Source of the DNA: Okapia johnstoni
Taxonomy: Eukaryota; Chordata; Mammalia; Artiodactyla; Giraffidae
Reading direction: 5' to 3'
Length of the DNA stretch: 64,000 nt
NCBI GenBank assembly: GCA_024291935.2
Contig: CM044314.1
Location: forward strand, 29,176,001 to 29,240,000
The notes under the pieces were generated by a model. That model was not told where the DNA came from, ran no database searches, and saw nothing but the letters and a program-made list of their open reading frames with translations. The number at the start of each line of letters is the position of its first letter. Position 1 is the stretch's first letter. Positions 45,395-57,057 of the stretch are shown here, piece after piece. Position numbers and translations under genes: made by a program.

Positions 45395-46215
45395 TGCTTG
45401 CTCCAGAGGCCTGGGTGCTCCCCGTGCAGCGAGACCCAGGCGCTCATGTTCACAGCTGCTGCCGCAGTGATGCAGAAACTCAGGTCCTGCCAGGCGTGCT
45501 GGGAGCAATAGCTCACAAAACAGATTGTAAAGCCTTGGGCTGGGACTCGCTCTCCTGCGACTTGGCACTTACGTAGCTTTTTCCACTGGCAGGGACGGAG
45601 CAGGAGGCCAGGCCGCCCCCTCAGATGATGGCCGCCCTCCCCAAACCAGGCTTGTGAGGGCCCAGTCCTGTGCCCCTCATTCTTCAATCCTGCCCAGGCC
45701 GCGGCGGGGGATGGGGTGGGGGAAGGGGTTTGAGTAGAACTGTGCTTGACACCGGGGCACCAGGTTGGAGGCCATCCTCGGGACTCGTTCCAAATATGTA
45801 ATGACTTAAATCTGGGTGTAGGTCCCAAGAGGCCCAGAAGCACGATGCTGGTGCCCAGCCAGCGGCCGTCCTGCACCGGGTGTGACTCTGTCCCCTTCCC
45901 CCACCCCGGGCCGCCTGGTCAATATCAGGCTGTCTGAGGCTGGAATTGCCTCTCGTCCCCTGGGCGTCTGACTTGCAGCGAGCGCACGTTTCCGGCCTGC
46001 GGGGGATGGGCTGCGGGCCAGCGCGCGCGGAGGTGGGGGGGGGGGTGGCTCCCCCGGCCCCGGGGAGGGGGGTGGCTCCCCCGGCCCCCCGAAGCAGCAG
46101 CTGTGATGACTTCATGACTCTCAAATGGCCTTGGGGCCTGAGGAACAGGGCCGGGATTGTCTTTGCAGGCTGCAAGCGCACGTGTGAAAGAACTGCGTCA
46201 GACTGGACCCCCTGC
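45395..46215. promoter_or_regulatory. CpG-island-like GC-rich block
   Basis: CpG dinucleotides, rare elsewhere in the window, are dense here, most of all at 45840-46210 (for example 46010-46030, where GCGCGCGCGG occurs). G+C is far above the rest. Such blocks usually mark promoters or other unmethylated regulatory DNA in mammals. I see no TATA box and no supportable first exon. The 226-codon (46364-45684) and 194-codon (45876-45292) minus-strand frames look like chance frames of GC-rich DNA: proline/glycine/arginine-rich with no domain. Confidence 0.6.
46032..46090. repeat. 27-bp tandem duplication with G-runs
   Basis: The unit TGGCTCCCCCGGCCCC occurs at 46046-46061 and 46073-46088, each preceded by a G-run (12 and 6 Gs). 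The G-runs and complementary C-runs could form a G-quadruplex or hairpin. It lies at the densest part of the CpG block. Confidence 0.85.
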
Positions 46216-46219
46216 CGCA

Positions 46220-46259
46220 GGAGTTTTTGAAAATTGCTCTCATCTTTAGCAAAAACTCC
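46220..46259. other. Perfect 10-bp inverted repeat
   Basis: GGAGTTTTTG (46220-46229) and CAAAAACTCC (46250-46259) are perfect complements with a 20-nt spacer, at the right edge of the CpG block. Function unknown; may be chance. Confidence 0.7.
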
Positions 46260-46409
46260 CCGAAAGCCCCTGCCATGCTCCTCCAAGCCCTTGCAATACG
46301 CTGAGTCCGGTGAAGTCCATCTCAGCCAGGAGCCACGTGGAGGGAATGATGAGCACCAAACCATCTTTAGGTGGGTTTTCAGGTTTTAGGGGAAGTAATG
46401 ATAGTTGGC

Positions 46410-46747
46410 GGGCTTCCCTAGTAGCTCAGCTGGTAAAGAATTTGCCTGCAATGCAGCAGACCCTGGTTTGATTCTTGGGACGGGAAGATCCCTTGGAAAA
46501 GGGATAGGCTACCGACTCCAGAATTCTTAGGCTTCCTTGGTGGCTCACATGGGAAAGAATCCGCCTGCAATGCAGGAGATCTGGGGTCGATCCCTGGGTT
46601 AGGAAGATCCCCTGGAGGATGGCATGGCAACCCACTCCAGTATTCTTGCCTAGAGAATCCCCATGGACAGAGGAGCCTGGTGGGCTATAGTCCATGGGGT
46701 CACAAAGAGCCGGACACGCCCGAGCAACTAAGCACAGCACAGCACCG
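46410..46747 (+). mobile_element. Bov-tA2 SINE
   Basis: Two tRNA-like heads, Bov-A body and an AGCACAGCAC tail. A perfect 11-bp duplication, TGATAGTTGGC, lies at 46399-46409 and 46748-46758, so both edges are exact. Confidence 0.95.
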
Positions 46748-47039
46748 TGATAGTTGGCATTTGAATCTGCCAGTGAACGTGTCTGCATTAGAGCAATCCT
46801 GGAGAAAGAGAACCAGACAGCTCTGTTTTTCTTAGTAACTTGTCTGCCCTGCCCACTGGGAGAGTCAGGGTGAGTGATGTGGCCACAAGACCCCCTGAAC
46901 TCTAGTTCACTGATGTGGAGATAGTGAGAATATTGAGACTGAGACCTTATGTGATGTGATTGTCAAGCTACCTGTCATTTCAGTGTGGTGATGGTGGTCC
47001 TGGCCATGACTGGATGGAGGAGCTTGTGCCCGCAGGTCA

Positions 47040-47480
47040 CCAGGTATGATTATGTTCATTGCAGAATTGTTTGTGATGGTGACAGATTGGAATAAGTGTC
47101 TGTCAAAGAGAATGGAGAAACAAGATGTGGTGTATTTAAATGATAGCATTGTATACAACAGTTAAAAACAAATCACCAGTCTGGGACAGAGCTCAAAAAG
47201 GAGGGAAAAAAACAAACAAAGAAATTGCAGAATGATAACTACAGTATGAAACCATTTATGTAAAGAGTGAGAGAGAAAGCAGGAAAACTCTCATGAGGCC
47301 AGAATGTGCATTCTGTTCTGTGCTGAGCAAAGACCTGGAAGCCTGGACCCCAAAAGACCCCAAACTGTCTATGTGAGGGTGAGTGGGACTGAAATCTGGA
47401 AAGGTGCTCAAAGTTTCCTTTAAGTAAATGTTCTAATGTTTAAGGGCAGAATGATTTCATTTATTTCGTATGTAATTAAA
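47040..47480 (+). mobile_element. Old L1 (L1M) 3' region, decayed
   Basis: 'Gattggaataagtgtctgtc', 'gtatacaacagttaaaaac' and 'atgaaaccatttatgtaaa' follow the end of L1 ORF2 and start of its 3' UTR on the plus strand. Weak match. Confidence 0.5.
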
Positions 47481-48077
47481 AATTAATTATAAAATAGGGG
47501 AAAATGAGGTGTTAGTGGTTTACAAACTTAATCCGTCCAGATTTAGCAGATGTGGAGCTTTGCGTTTTTGACCTATTTGTGGGTAATTAGTGGTCAGTTC
47601 TTTTTTTCTTTCTTTTTGCTGAGATGTAGCAAACTGATATAATTAAAAGGTGCTGTGGGTTGTGTTTTCATACATCGTCAGGCGACTGCGTCAAGTGACA
47701 CTCAAGGACATCCTTTCTAAGTAGTTTGCAGACTGTGGTCTTGTTGAACCACAGAGTCATCATCCTGGCATGATCGGCACCGGTGCAGCACTAACTGCTC
47801 TAACTGGGCCGGGAGAAGGGGAGGGGCAGGGTAACCTGGTAACCTGCATATTGCATGTAGTCCCAACATTTCCCTTTGCACCTTTCACTTGGAAAATCTT
47901 GCAAGCAGATGTAAGTCAGCAGTGCCAACACCATGTTGGATAGTCACTTTACTCGGGGGTCAAGTGAATAATTTAGTTAAGAATAAACCCATATAAACCC
48001 ACAGGTGGTGATTACTCTAAGGCACAAATTTTCGAATACAAGATACAATTGTGTGTCTGTGCGTGTGTGTATGTAAA
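47481..48077. other. Unique stretch
   Basis: No gene or repeat recognised. A short TG-rich run lies at 48051-48072. Confidence 0.4.
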
Positions 48078-48250
48078 TTAATAATATAGCTTTACAATGT
48101 TGTGTTGGTTTCTGCCATACGTCAGTGTGAATCAGCCATAATTATACATATATCCCCTCCCTCTTGATTTCTTTCTTTCTATTGCTGCATAAAATTTCAC
48201 TGTATGAGTCTACCACAACTTGTTTATCCAAATATCATTTTGGGGATTTG
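48078..48250 (-). mobile_element. Ruminant L1, 3' end fragment
   Basis: 'Tttacaatgttgtgttggtttctgccatac', AATCAGCCATAATTATACAT and ATATCCCCTCCCT are the complement of the L1 3' UTR. The sequence then jumps to a more upstream L1 part ('ctgcataaaatttcactgt'). Confidence 0.75.
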
Positions 48251-48508
48251 CTGAGCTTTTGAAGTCTGTCGGTTGAACTCTTTCGTCCATTTTAGAATGT
48301 TCTTGGAGACTATTTTTTTCAAAATTGCTTCTGTCCAGATCTCAGTCTCCCCTCTCCTGCTTGTATGAAAGTTGCAGTGGCTCCTGTGTTTGCTTGGGTT
48401 CCCACACCTTTAAAGCTCTGTTCTGTTCTTTCCATTCTTTTTCACTCTGTGCTTCAGTTTGAATCTTTTTCTATTGACTTTTAGCTATGCTACTTTTTTT
48501 AGATCCAG

Positions 48509-48678
48509 GAGGAGAAGGGGATGACAGAGGATGAGATGGTTAGATGGCATCACTGACTCAATGGACATGAGTTTGGGTAAACTCTGGGGGTTGGTGATGG
48601 ACAGGGAGGCCTGGCGTGCTGCGGTTCATGGGGTCGCAAAGAGTCGGACACAACTGAGAGACTGAACTGCACTGAATA
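48509..48678 (+). mobile_element. BovB LINE, short 3' end
   Basis: 'GGAGGAGAAGGGGATGACAG' to GACTGAACTGCACTGAATAC, 5'-truncated to about 170 bp. Confidence 0.92.
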
Positions 48679-48744
48679 CTCATGATGATATTGCCATAAA
48701 GCTTGTGCAAACAAAATCTGAAAATATATTCCTATTCTCCTTTT

Positions 48745-49205
48745 TAAAAAATGGAGTATAACTGACAGACAATATCACATCACTTTCAAGTGTATGTCAT
48801 ACTGATTTGATATGTATCAATATATACATTTTTAAGTGATCACCATGGAAAGTCTAGCTACCTACCACCTGTCACCTTAGAAAGTTTTTACAATGGTATT
48901 GACTATATTCCCCATGGTCCACATACATCTTCATGACTCATTTATTAATGAGATTTGTACCTCTTAACACCCTTTACCTTTTTCACCCCCTACACTTTCT
49001 CTGATAATCATCAGTTTGTTCTCTGTTCTGTTTGTGCATTTTATTTTGTTTCTTTTTTTATTTCAGTGGCTTGTTCCTTTTTATTGATAGAATCCCATTG
49101 TATGGGACATGCCATATTGTGTTTATTAATTCTCCAATTGAAAGGCATTAGATTCCTCCCATTGTTGAAATTCTATAAACAATTTAGCTAAGAACATTCA
49201 TGTAT
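48745..49205 (-). mobile_element. Old L1 (L1M), 3' UTR
   Basis: 'Ggagtataactgacagacaatatcac', 'gtgatcaccatggaaagtctagctac', 'gtattgactatattccccatg' are the complement of an old L1 3' UTR. Confidence 0.75.
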
Positions 49206-49207
49206 GT

Positions 49208-49510
49208 ACACATTTTAAAAAAAATGTATTTTAAAAATTGTACAATGTTGTGTTGGTTTCCCTCATACAACAATGCAAATCAGCCATAATTATACATATA
49301 TCCCCTCCCTCCCTAGCATCCCTCCTCTCCCCCATCCCATCCCTCCAGGTCATTCTTAGATTCCCCATATAATGAGATCATACCGTAACTGTCTTTCTCT
49401 GTGTGACTTATTTTACTTAGCATAATACCCTCTAGGTTCATCCATATTGTTGCAAATGGCAAGATTTCCTTCTTTCTTTTGGCTAACAATATTCCATTGT
49501 GCATATATTA
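49208..49510 (-). mobile_element. Ruminant L1, 3' end
   Basis: 'Tacaatgttgtgttggtttccctcatac', then AATCAGCCATAATTATACAT, ATATCCCCTCCCTCC and 'ttagcataataccctctagg' up to ATATTCCATTGTGCATAT. It is the same 3' end as the fragment at 48078, a separate insertion. Confidence 0.82.
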
Positions 49511-49557
49511 TTTTGCTGGCACTTTATTTAACTGTGGAATTGTTTTGTGTGTCTTCT

Positions 49558-49690
49558 GTAGATCATAAGCTTCACAGGGCAGGGGTTGTGTCTTTTTTTT
49601 GTTTATTATTGTTTCTCCTGTAGTCTGTATTTCTGAAACATCTGTAGCCTGATTCCTGAAACATCATAGGATCTTAATATTTTTGAAATC
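49558..49690 (+). mobile_element. Possible L2-type LINE 3' end
   Basis: 'Gatcataagcttcacagggcaggggttgtgtc' resembles the L2 3' end ('taagctccatgagggcagggattttgtc'). The rest is too decayed to confirm. Confidence 0.42.
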
Positions 49691-50369
49691 AATATGGAAT
49701 TTGTACCTACCTGGTTACTTGAAGTCCTGTCTCCTGAGATCATGGAGGTCGCCTCATCATAGCTTGGAGTACATCATCTGTGCATGGACACCAGGCCTCC
49801 CACCCTCAGTGATGGTCTTTATGGCAGCATTTACTATAGACTACTTTAGTTGACTTCAGAGGTGGAGGATCTCTTACACAAGGGCATGACACAGAATCTG
49901 TGATAGCATCGATGGATGGAAAACCAAGTTGAAAGCAGAAAAACAGTTTGAACATAATTGTTGTAGACAACTTTTGGACTCATGGGAAACTGCTGGCTCT
50001 CTTGGCTGAATTCTTGGGTATAGACTCTAATTTTGTGGGTTGACCTAACAATTCTCATTTCTGGGAAAACAGCAGAGCCTACTCTCTGTTCTCCTAGTTT
50101 GCAAAGGATCTTCTGCTATTTGTGACTCCTGTTAAGTTGCCGCTATGCCTTACTTTCACTACTGTGCTCTGGGAGAAGGAGATTTATTTGCCCTTCCTTC
50201 CTTTCTTTCTTTTTTTCTCTTGGTCTCTTTTTCTTTCCCCTCTCTTTGTATATCTCATGTCCTGGCAAAGACAAAAATACATAACTCCAAACAGTGAAAT
50301 TAGTATTTTAGTCTGGGGAGCTTCACAAATACCTTCCAGAGGGCATCAGTTTGAACTGGCCAAGAAAGT
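49691..50369. other. Unique stretch
   Basis: No gene or repeat recognised. A pyrimidine-rich run lies at about 50190-50245. Confidence 0.4.
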
Positions 50370-50385
50370 TGAAGTAGGATTTTCT

Positions 50386-50760
50386 TTCTTTTTCTTTCAT
50401 CCCTTTTCTTTCCTTCTTCTTTTCTTTCTTTCTTTCTGGCTGTGCTAGGTCCTTGTTGCTGTGCATGGGCTTTCTCTAGTTGCCACGACTAGGGGCTACT
50501 CTTCATTGCAGTGTGCAGGCTTCTTATTGTAGTGGCTTCTTTTGTTGTGGAGCACAGGTTCCAGGGCTCATGGGCTTCAGTATTTATGGCATGTGGGCTC
50601 AGTAGTTGCAGCTCGAGGGCTCTAGAGCTTGGACTCAGTAGTTGTGGTGCATGGGCTTAGTAGACCTGAAGAATGTGGAATCTTCCAGGACCAGGGGTAA
50701 AACCTGTGTCCCCTGCATTTGCAGGCAGACTCCTAATCACTGGACCACTAGGCAAGTCCC
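50386..50760 (-). mobile_element. CHR-type SINE (tRNA-Glu derived)
   Basis: Minus-strand copy: pyrimidine-rich tail complement (50386-50436), then 'ctggctgtgctaggtccttgttgctg', repeated 'gggct...cagtagttg' units and the tRNA-like head complement with 'cactggaccactaggcaagtccc'. The B box complement is altered (GGGGTAAAACC). A 16-bp duplication with two mismatches (50370-50385, 50761-50776) sets the ends. CHR SINEs are shared by cetaceans, hippos and ruminants, so this insertion is older than the Bov-tA copies. Confidence 0.88.
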
Positions 50761-50904
50761 TGAAGCAGAATTTTCTACATAATATATCTAACTGCACAGA
50801 AAAGTAGGAAACTTTCCATTTTTTCATATCCATGTATATGGACATTGATGAATCTGCAGATATTAAGTAATAAGATTAAGGAGAAGAAGAGATGAATAAG
50901 CATA

Positions 50905-51015
50905 GCTGACATTTACTTACCACATGCATTATCCCATTTAATGTTCCTACAAATCTGAACAGGAAGGTGTTGCTATTATCCATTTATAGAGAAGGGAACT
51001 AGATCCTCAATGGGA
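50905..51015 (-). mobile_element. MIR SINE fragment
   Basis: 'Catgcattatcccatttaatgttcctac' and 'gttgctattatccatttatagagaaggga' follow the MIR 3' half on the minus strand. Confidence 0.65.
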
Positions 51016-51331
51016 AACATCTCTGTAACTCTGAGAGGAACATCTTGGAAGGTACAGGTGACACTTCTGTAATTTATATTAACCCTTATTTTTATGGAGA
51101 TGGCATGTTAGCAAATTTAACTTGCCGATGCATCTCTCTGACCATTTCCTCCATTTTGAAAACCTCCCATGATCCCCTATTTTCTAACCAAAGCCAGGCA
51201 AGTTGATGTAACTTAGAACTTTGCAGACAGATACTGTTCCAGTGCACACTGAGAATCCAACTTATTTTCCCATGGAAGGCATCTTCTCCTCTATCATCTT
51301 TCTGTTTTCCAGTGACCTTGGATGGTGCTGT
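51016..51331. other. Unique stretch
   Basis: No gene or repeat recognised. Confidence 0.4.
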
Positions 51332-51540
51332 GCTGGGCTCAGTTCCTCAGTTGTGTCCAACTCGTTGTGACCTTATGGACTACAGGCTGCCAGTCTCCTC
51401 TGTCCATGGAATTTTCAGGCAAGAATACTGGAGTGGATTGCCATTTCCTCCTCTAGGAGATCTTCCTGACCCAGGGACTGAACCTGCATCTCCTGCATCT
51501 CCTGCATTGGTAGGTGGATTCTTTACCACTGAGCCACCAT
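51332..51540 (-). mobile_element. Bov-tA SINE
   Basis: Minus-strand copy, from GGCTCAGTTCCTCAGTTGTG to ACCACTGAGCCACCA. 'ATCTCCTGC' is repeated next to the tRNA-like part. Confidence 0.92.
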
Positions 51541-52149
51541 ATGCTCACCTATAAAATAGAATTTAAGTACCTAAGTCTTGTTTCTCGGACCTTAGTTTAT
51601 GCATTCCTGGCTATCTTGAAAGTTTGATGGAACCAGGCAGATAACGGAAATGAAAGAAGCCAGAAGGAGTGAAGTGACAGGTGATAACTGACCTTCCACA
51701 GAGAAGGGAGGGCAGGAGCACGACCCACTGAAAAGTGTGCATGTGACCAGAGAAGGGAACAGCTTCCAGCTCCAGCTGAATGTTGTGAAATGTAGGCTCC
51801 CCATGACAGAGGTTGTGCTATCCCAGGAGAATTTAGAAGCCTGGATTTTCATTTCAATTATTCTTATTTTTAAAGAGTGGCAACTAATGCATATTGAAAA
51901 CTCTGTGTGGGTGAACACTGTGTGAGCCAAGTAAAACACACTCACAAACTGAATTTGGCCCATGGAACAGCTGGTTTGTGACTTTTACTCTGTATAGTAA
52001 GATCTCTGCTCCCTTTTTCTGCAATAAAATGACACAAAATTATTGACTATAAACTTGTTATTTTAGGGAGTAGTATACCAGTTCTTTTTATTCATTTTTA
52101 GGATCTAATATAAACAAATACTACATACATACCCACACATTTGCATGTA
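51541..52149. other. Unique stretch
   Basis: No gene recognised. The 123-codon minus-strand frame at 51963-51592 and the 62-codon plus frame inside it have no domain and overlap each other, as chance frames do. Confidence 0.42.
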
Positions 52150-52338
52150 TGCTGCTGCTGCTGCTGCTGCTAAGTCTCTTCAGTCATGTCTGACTCTGTG
52201 TGACCCCATAGACGGCAGCCCACCAGGCTCCCCCGTCCCCAGGATTCTTCAGGCAAGGATACTGGAGTGGGTTGCCATTTCCTTCTCCAGTGCATGAAAG
52301 GGAAAATTGAAAGTGAAGTTGCTCAGTCGTGTCCGATA
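52150..52338 (-). mobile_element. BOVA2 SINE, truncated
   Basis: Begins with (GCT)7, the complement of the AGC tail, then one full Bov-A unit and only the first 20-30 bp of the second (TTGCTCAGTCGTGTCCGATA). Sequence after that is unique, so the 5' half is missing. Confidence 0.92.
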
Positions 52339-54999
52339 TGCAAATATAAACTGCAGCCATGCCCACATTTGGCCATTTTCTAGATTCATCCCTGTGTGAC
52401 CAGCATTCTGATTGCTTTTCTTTTCCACCTTCTCTAAAGAACCACATGCAACGAGACAGTGATCAGCACTGTTCAATCTGAGGCTACCCACACCAGTGGT
52501 GATTGATTTAAACGACTTTTTATGGAATCTGCTTGCATGTGGTATACCTGGTGGTGGTTTCTAGGTATCTGTGTATTTGCTCCTAGTTTAAAAATATCTG
52601 CAGAGAAAGATGAAAATTCTATTGTAGGGTGAGCTCATTTGCAGCCACGTGGGTAAGAAACTGACAGGGCTGGAAAACTGGATAGAGGAAAAAATGTTGA
52701 TATCCTCTATAACAAAATCTATAACCTCAGTCTTGTTATAAATAGAGCTCTGGTTGAATCTGGTAAAGCGCTCATTCTATAGGTGTGGGAATTGCTATTG
52801 GAATGTTCACTTTTTGGAAAATGGACAACTGAGAGTCTGAGGTGGCTCTTACCACAGCTGAGTTCGTGTTGAATCCCTCTCGCCCACCCGCTCCCATGTC
52901 ATACCTCCTGTGTGAAGCCCCCTCTGACTGTCTCGCCCTCCCTACCTATGGAGGGTTACTCACTCCCTTTTCTGTAGTGCACACCTGATGCAATGGCGGC
53001 ATGCTGTGGAAATGCTCCAGGAGCATAAAGTCTGCTTGTCCATCCCACTCTTGGGCATGCAGCCATGTGAGATACAGGGTGGTATTATCTGTGGATCCCA
53101 GTTCCTTGCAGTAGTGCTCAGGAGACATTGATAAACTGGAGTGAAGCGTCATGTGAACACATCCTGGAAACTGAGATATTGGGTAGAATAACAACTAGAA
53201 TCATCTATCCATGGGATGGGTAAGCTTTACACCTGAGCTCTGCCTCACTGGGAGTGTTCAGGTAGAAACTGGATGACAGTTCTAGAAAGTATTTCTGTAT
53301 GGAGTTAGGAGGGCTGACTGATCTAGTTCCTGGGATGGCGGAGTTAGTGGAGCAGATACTGTGGATGCTTTGCTCTGATTCTGCTTCCCACCCCTAGCTC
53401 TACCATTTTTACACATAGGCAGGACTGCCACCTGCCAGTACCTGCATTTCACTGTCTAGGGGGTTTGTCTGGCCTGTGGAGCCCACGCGACCTGCAGACA
53501 CTCAGGCTAAATACACCAGCTCCCTTGCTCCCTTTCCTTGCTCACTTTCTGATGGGATACTGCTACCCTGGCTCTCCGCCAGGGATGTCAAGTTCCAGTG
53601 TCCACATTGGAAATGAACCTGATGACACGTGCTTTACTGCCTTCCTTCCTGTCTCCTCTGCTGGTGATTCCCAGGGTCACCTCCCAAATACATGACTTGC
53701 CCTTGAATTCTTGCCATGGTGTCTTCTTCTGGGGAAAACCAAAATGATAGTTGGAATCTCAGCACATTCCTTCTATGGGCTAATTCAAGAGACACCCACA
53801 TTTTTTTCCCAAAGTGGAATTCAGTGCAACAAGAAGCAGCTCCCAGGTAAAAGCCTCAGAAGTCACAGGGACTTGGGCCTTGGCTAAAAATGCAGAGGCT
53901 GGAATACAACTGCATTGTTTCAGATGCTAATTTACAGCTCCCACACCTCAAAGCTGAGGCAAAGTCTAGCACCAAAGCAAACAGTGTGATTGAAACTCCC
54001 CACGGTGTCTGACAAGGTTGGCCAGCAGTTCTGTGTGTGTCACCTTTGCTAGCAGACATGACATGGTATGATTTTCAAATGGCTCATGGCTGAACAACAG
54101 CAACTAGGTTCAGGAGTCTCCAGGGATAATTGTGTGGGAACTAGGTAGGACGACATGTGAGAGGTAAATTAAAATCCTCATGGATTGTCTTGAACTTGAA
54201 AGCAATTAATATGCTGTGGCAGATTTTATGGTTACGAAACACCCACATAACAGCAGGCGGTGAGGGTTTTACAGGACCCCTCATAATGACCAAGCTATTA
54301 AACATCCTCAAGCAGGAACTGGATCCCCTCATAACTGCAACCCCCCTTCCCCACTGCCCCACTTGAGATTTCTCCAGGGAAAAAGTGTAACTATAGGCAA
54401 GTACATGATGCCATCCTCAAAGCAAATCCAGCCTGGAGAGTGGCAAGTCTCATAAGTAATGCTGACCCCACATACCCCCAGCCTGAGGATGGCCACACGA
54501 GCAGCTGAGCCAGGGAACACGGCAATGAGCAAAGCCGGTCCACAGGGACATATTGTTGGCGGCAGTGAGCCACAAAGCTTGACCAGCGTGAAAGTTCTAG
54601 CTTGGCCTGTTTCCTGCTGACAAAATCTGTGATCAGAACTGAGAAGAATATGTGAGTGGTGGAATGAAAGGGGTTCCTTTCATTCCCCTCAGCTAAAGAG
54701 GGTCTGCTGCTCTTCTGAAAGCAGAACTCCAAGAGATTCCAATGAAAGCCTCGAGGCCATAAGCTGAGCACGGGGTCATTGGCACAGTGCCTGCTTCAAC
54801 TTGACCAGAAGACTTTCCAAGTCAAACCATGCTTTTACATACATTGGAAGAGAGGTCTCTGTCTACCTGGTTATGGGAGTTGAGACAAGCGTGGAATAAA
54901 AATCAGTAGGCGAAAATAGTTTCAGTGGTTCCATGTCTACATGTGCAACCTGGGAAACAGTCCATTTGTTAAGGGGGAAAAAAACCCCTTTCATTTTCT
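52339..54999. other. Unique stretch (about 2.7 kb), no identified gene
   Basis: No interspersed repeat that I can name. Frames such as 54771-54391 (126 codons, minus) and 53465-53695 (plus) show no domain, signal or splice-bounded structure. G+C is moderate. Confidence 0.42.
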
Positions 55000-55211
55000 T
55001 GCTGCTGCTGCTGTGTCATTTCAATTGTGTCCAACTCTTTGCGACCCTATGAACTGCAGCCAGCCAGGTTCCTCTGTCTACGGGGATTCTCCAGGCAGGA
55101 ATACTGGACTAGGTTGCCATACCCTTCTCCAGGGTATCTTCCCGACCCAGGGGTCAAACCTGGGTCTGCATTGGCAGGCGGGTTCTTTACCGCAGGCACC
55201 ACCAGAGTACC
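55000..55211 (-). mobile_element. Bov-tA SINE
   Basis: Minus-strand copy that begins with a (GCT)4 tail complement and ends in GGCACCACCAGAGTACC. Confidence 0.92.
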
Positions 55212-55716
55212 ACTGAGCCAGGTCAAGATTAACTCAGTGTTTGGGCTGAGTCTTTGGCTGACACCTCTTATTTCATGGTATATAAGAATCCAGATGACAA
55301 AAACCATAAACCTAATTGTTAACCATGCAATTCTGTACCTCATCCCATCAGATTTAGGGAACCCATCTGCTCTCCACTCTCCCCAAAATCCTGTGTGGCA
55401 GGTCTTTTCAATTCCAAGCCCATCTAAATAAATCTCATGCTTGGGAAGGATTTGCAGGTATTATGACCTTTTTCAAGGTCACTAGAAGAATCTAAAACTC
55501 CTACCACATGGCCCCCAGAAGACATCTGGATAGAAGTTAAATCAATGCTTTTATGATCACATCAACCAGCCAGTGTCTTTTCTTCTCAGATCCAAGCCCA
55601 TTCACCTCAGACAGTTCAATTCAAAACTTCAAGGCTGTGTACATAGCAGGACCCTCTCTTACCATCAGGTTTCAGAAGCATTCTCATTAACTTTGAACCC
55701 AGCTAACCCGCTAAGT
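55212..55716. other. Unique stretch between inverted SINEs
   Basis: No gene or repeat recognised. It separates a minus-strand Bov-tA from a plus-strand Bov-tA2. Confidence 0.4.
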
Positions 55717-56047
55717 GGACTTCCTTGGTAGCTCAGCTGGTAAAGAATCTGCCTGCAATGCAGGAGACCCTGGTTTGATTCCTGGGTCGGGAGGATCCCC
55801 TGGAGAAGGGATAGGCTACCCACTCCAGTATTCTCAAGCTTCCCTGGTGGTTCAGATCGTAAAGAATTCTTCTGCAATGAGAGAGACCTGCGTTTGACCC
55901 CTGGGTTGGGAAGATCCCCTGAAGGAGGGCATAGCAACCCACTCCAGTATTCTTGCCTGGAGAATCCCCATGGACAGAGGAGCCTGGCAGGCTACAGTCC
56001 ATGGGGTTGCAAGAGTCAGACATGACTGAGTGACTAAGCACAGCACC
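55717..56047 (+). mobile_element. Bov-tA2 SINE
   Basis: Two tRNA-like heads ('ggtagctcagctggtaaagaa' and 'gtggttcagatcgtaaagaa'), Bov-A body and an AAGCACAGCAC tail. Nearly full-length. The first head keeps 'ggtttgattcctgg' at the B box. Confidence 0.94.
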
Positions 56048-57057
56048 TGCTGAGCATTAACTCAAGGTCACATTCATAACCTTCTCATCCCCTCATCCCC
56101 ACTGCAATGCAGCACTTAGTAATCACTTGTTTCAGGAAAAAAAAAAAAAAACCCTCTGTGAGGGCCACGGTCAGTTGTCCCAGTTCCATCATCTATCCAG
56201 GAACAGATTTAGAAAGAGTCAAGCTGGAAACCCTGCTCTGAGCCCCTAGTTCTTTCCATTACACATGTCTGAGCAATAATTAAATTGGAATGACAGCAGA
56301 GAGGAAAAAATCTAATGTACCAATAACTTCATTTTCCTGGCTGCTGTTAAAAAGTGAACGAGTATAATTTGAGCAATAAATCATTTTTTAAATATATGAA
56401 CATCTGAATTTTTTCCTTCTCTCCTACGACAGACTTCTGTCTCTTTCTTGATGAGGCTGCGCTCCTTTCTCTGCTAGACTTCTTTTCTCCTAATGCATTT
56501 CAAGTCTCACAACCATGTGTGCTGAAGTGGAGGAAAAGATAGGCAGTATTGCTTCTCAGATGTCCCCAGAAACCCAATATCTTGCATTCACTGCTCACTG
56601 CACTGAAACGGAACTTCTAGCTGCAACAGAGCACCCACCAGAAACTCATCAGACTCAGACATCTGCAACCTTTCACATTCAAAGTGTCTATTTTTTCTTG
56701 CTTTCCGTTAGGTACTTTTCTTTTTTTCTGTAAGCACTGGGAGGGTTTGAGTAAGATGGTCCTAGCTGACAAGGTCAGGGGTGAAGGAATATTTGATGCT
56801 GGTTTAAAGCAAATAATTACACAGTGAGGAAATATGAACTATTAAAAAAAGTTTATTGTATTATCCACTTAGGAGATATAGGAAATTAGGTTTCTATTCT
56901 CAATATGATGATTTTGTTATAGGATTTGAAACTCAGAGCCTTAATTCAGCTTATGATCACTGAAATTTCAAAGTGGACAACCCTTCATCTGAGCCACACC
57001 AGATGTTTTATGGCAGAGCTGTTCAAAATGGAATGCATATGAGCTGAGGGAAAGTGA
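56048..57057. other. Unique stretch
   Basis: An A-run of 14-15 lies at 56137-56151. Otherwise AT-rich with no gene or repeat recognised. Confidence 0.42.

Noticed and set aside
45292..46364. Two long minus-strand frames (226 and 194 codons) as a protein-coding gene
   Set aside because: They overlap each other in different frames, are rich in Pro, Gly and Arg as GC-rich DNA predicts, and show no domain or supported splice structure.
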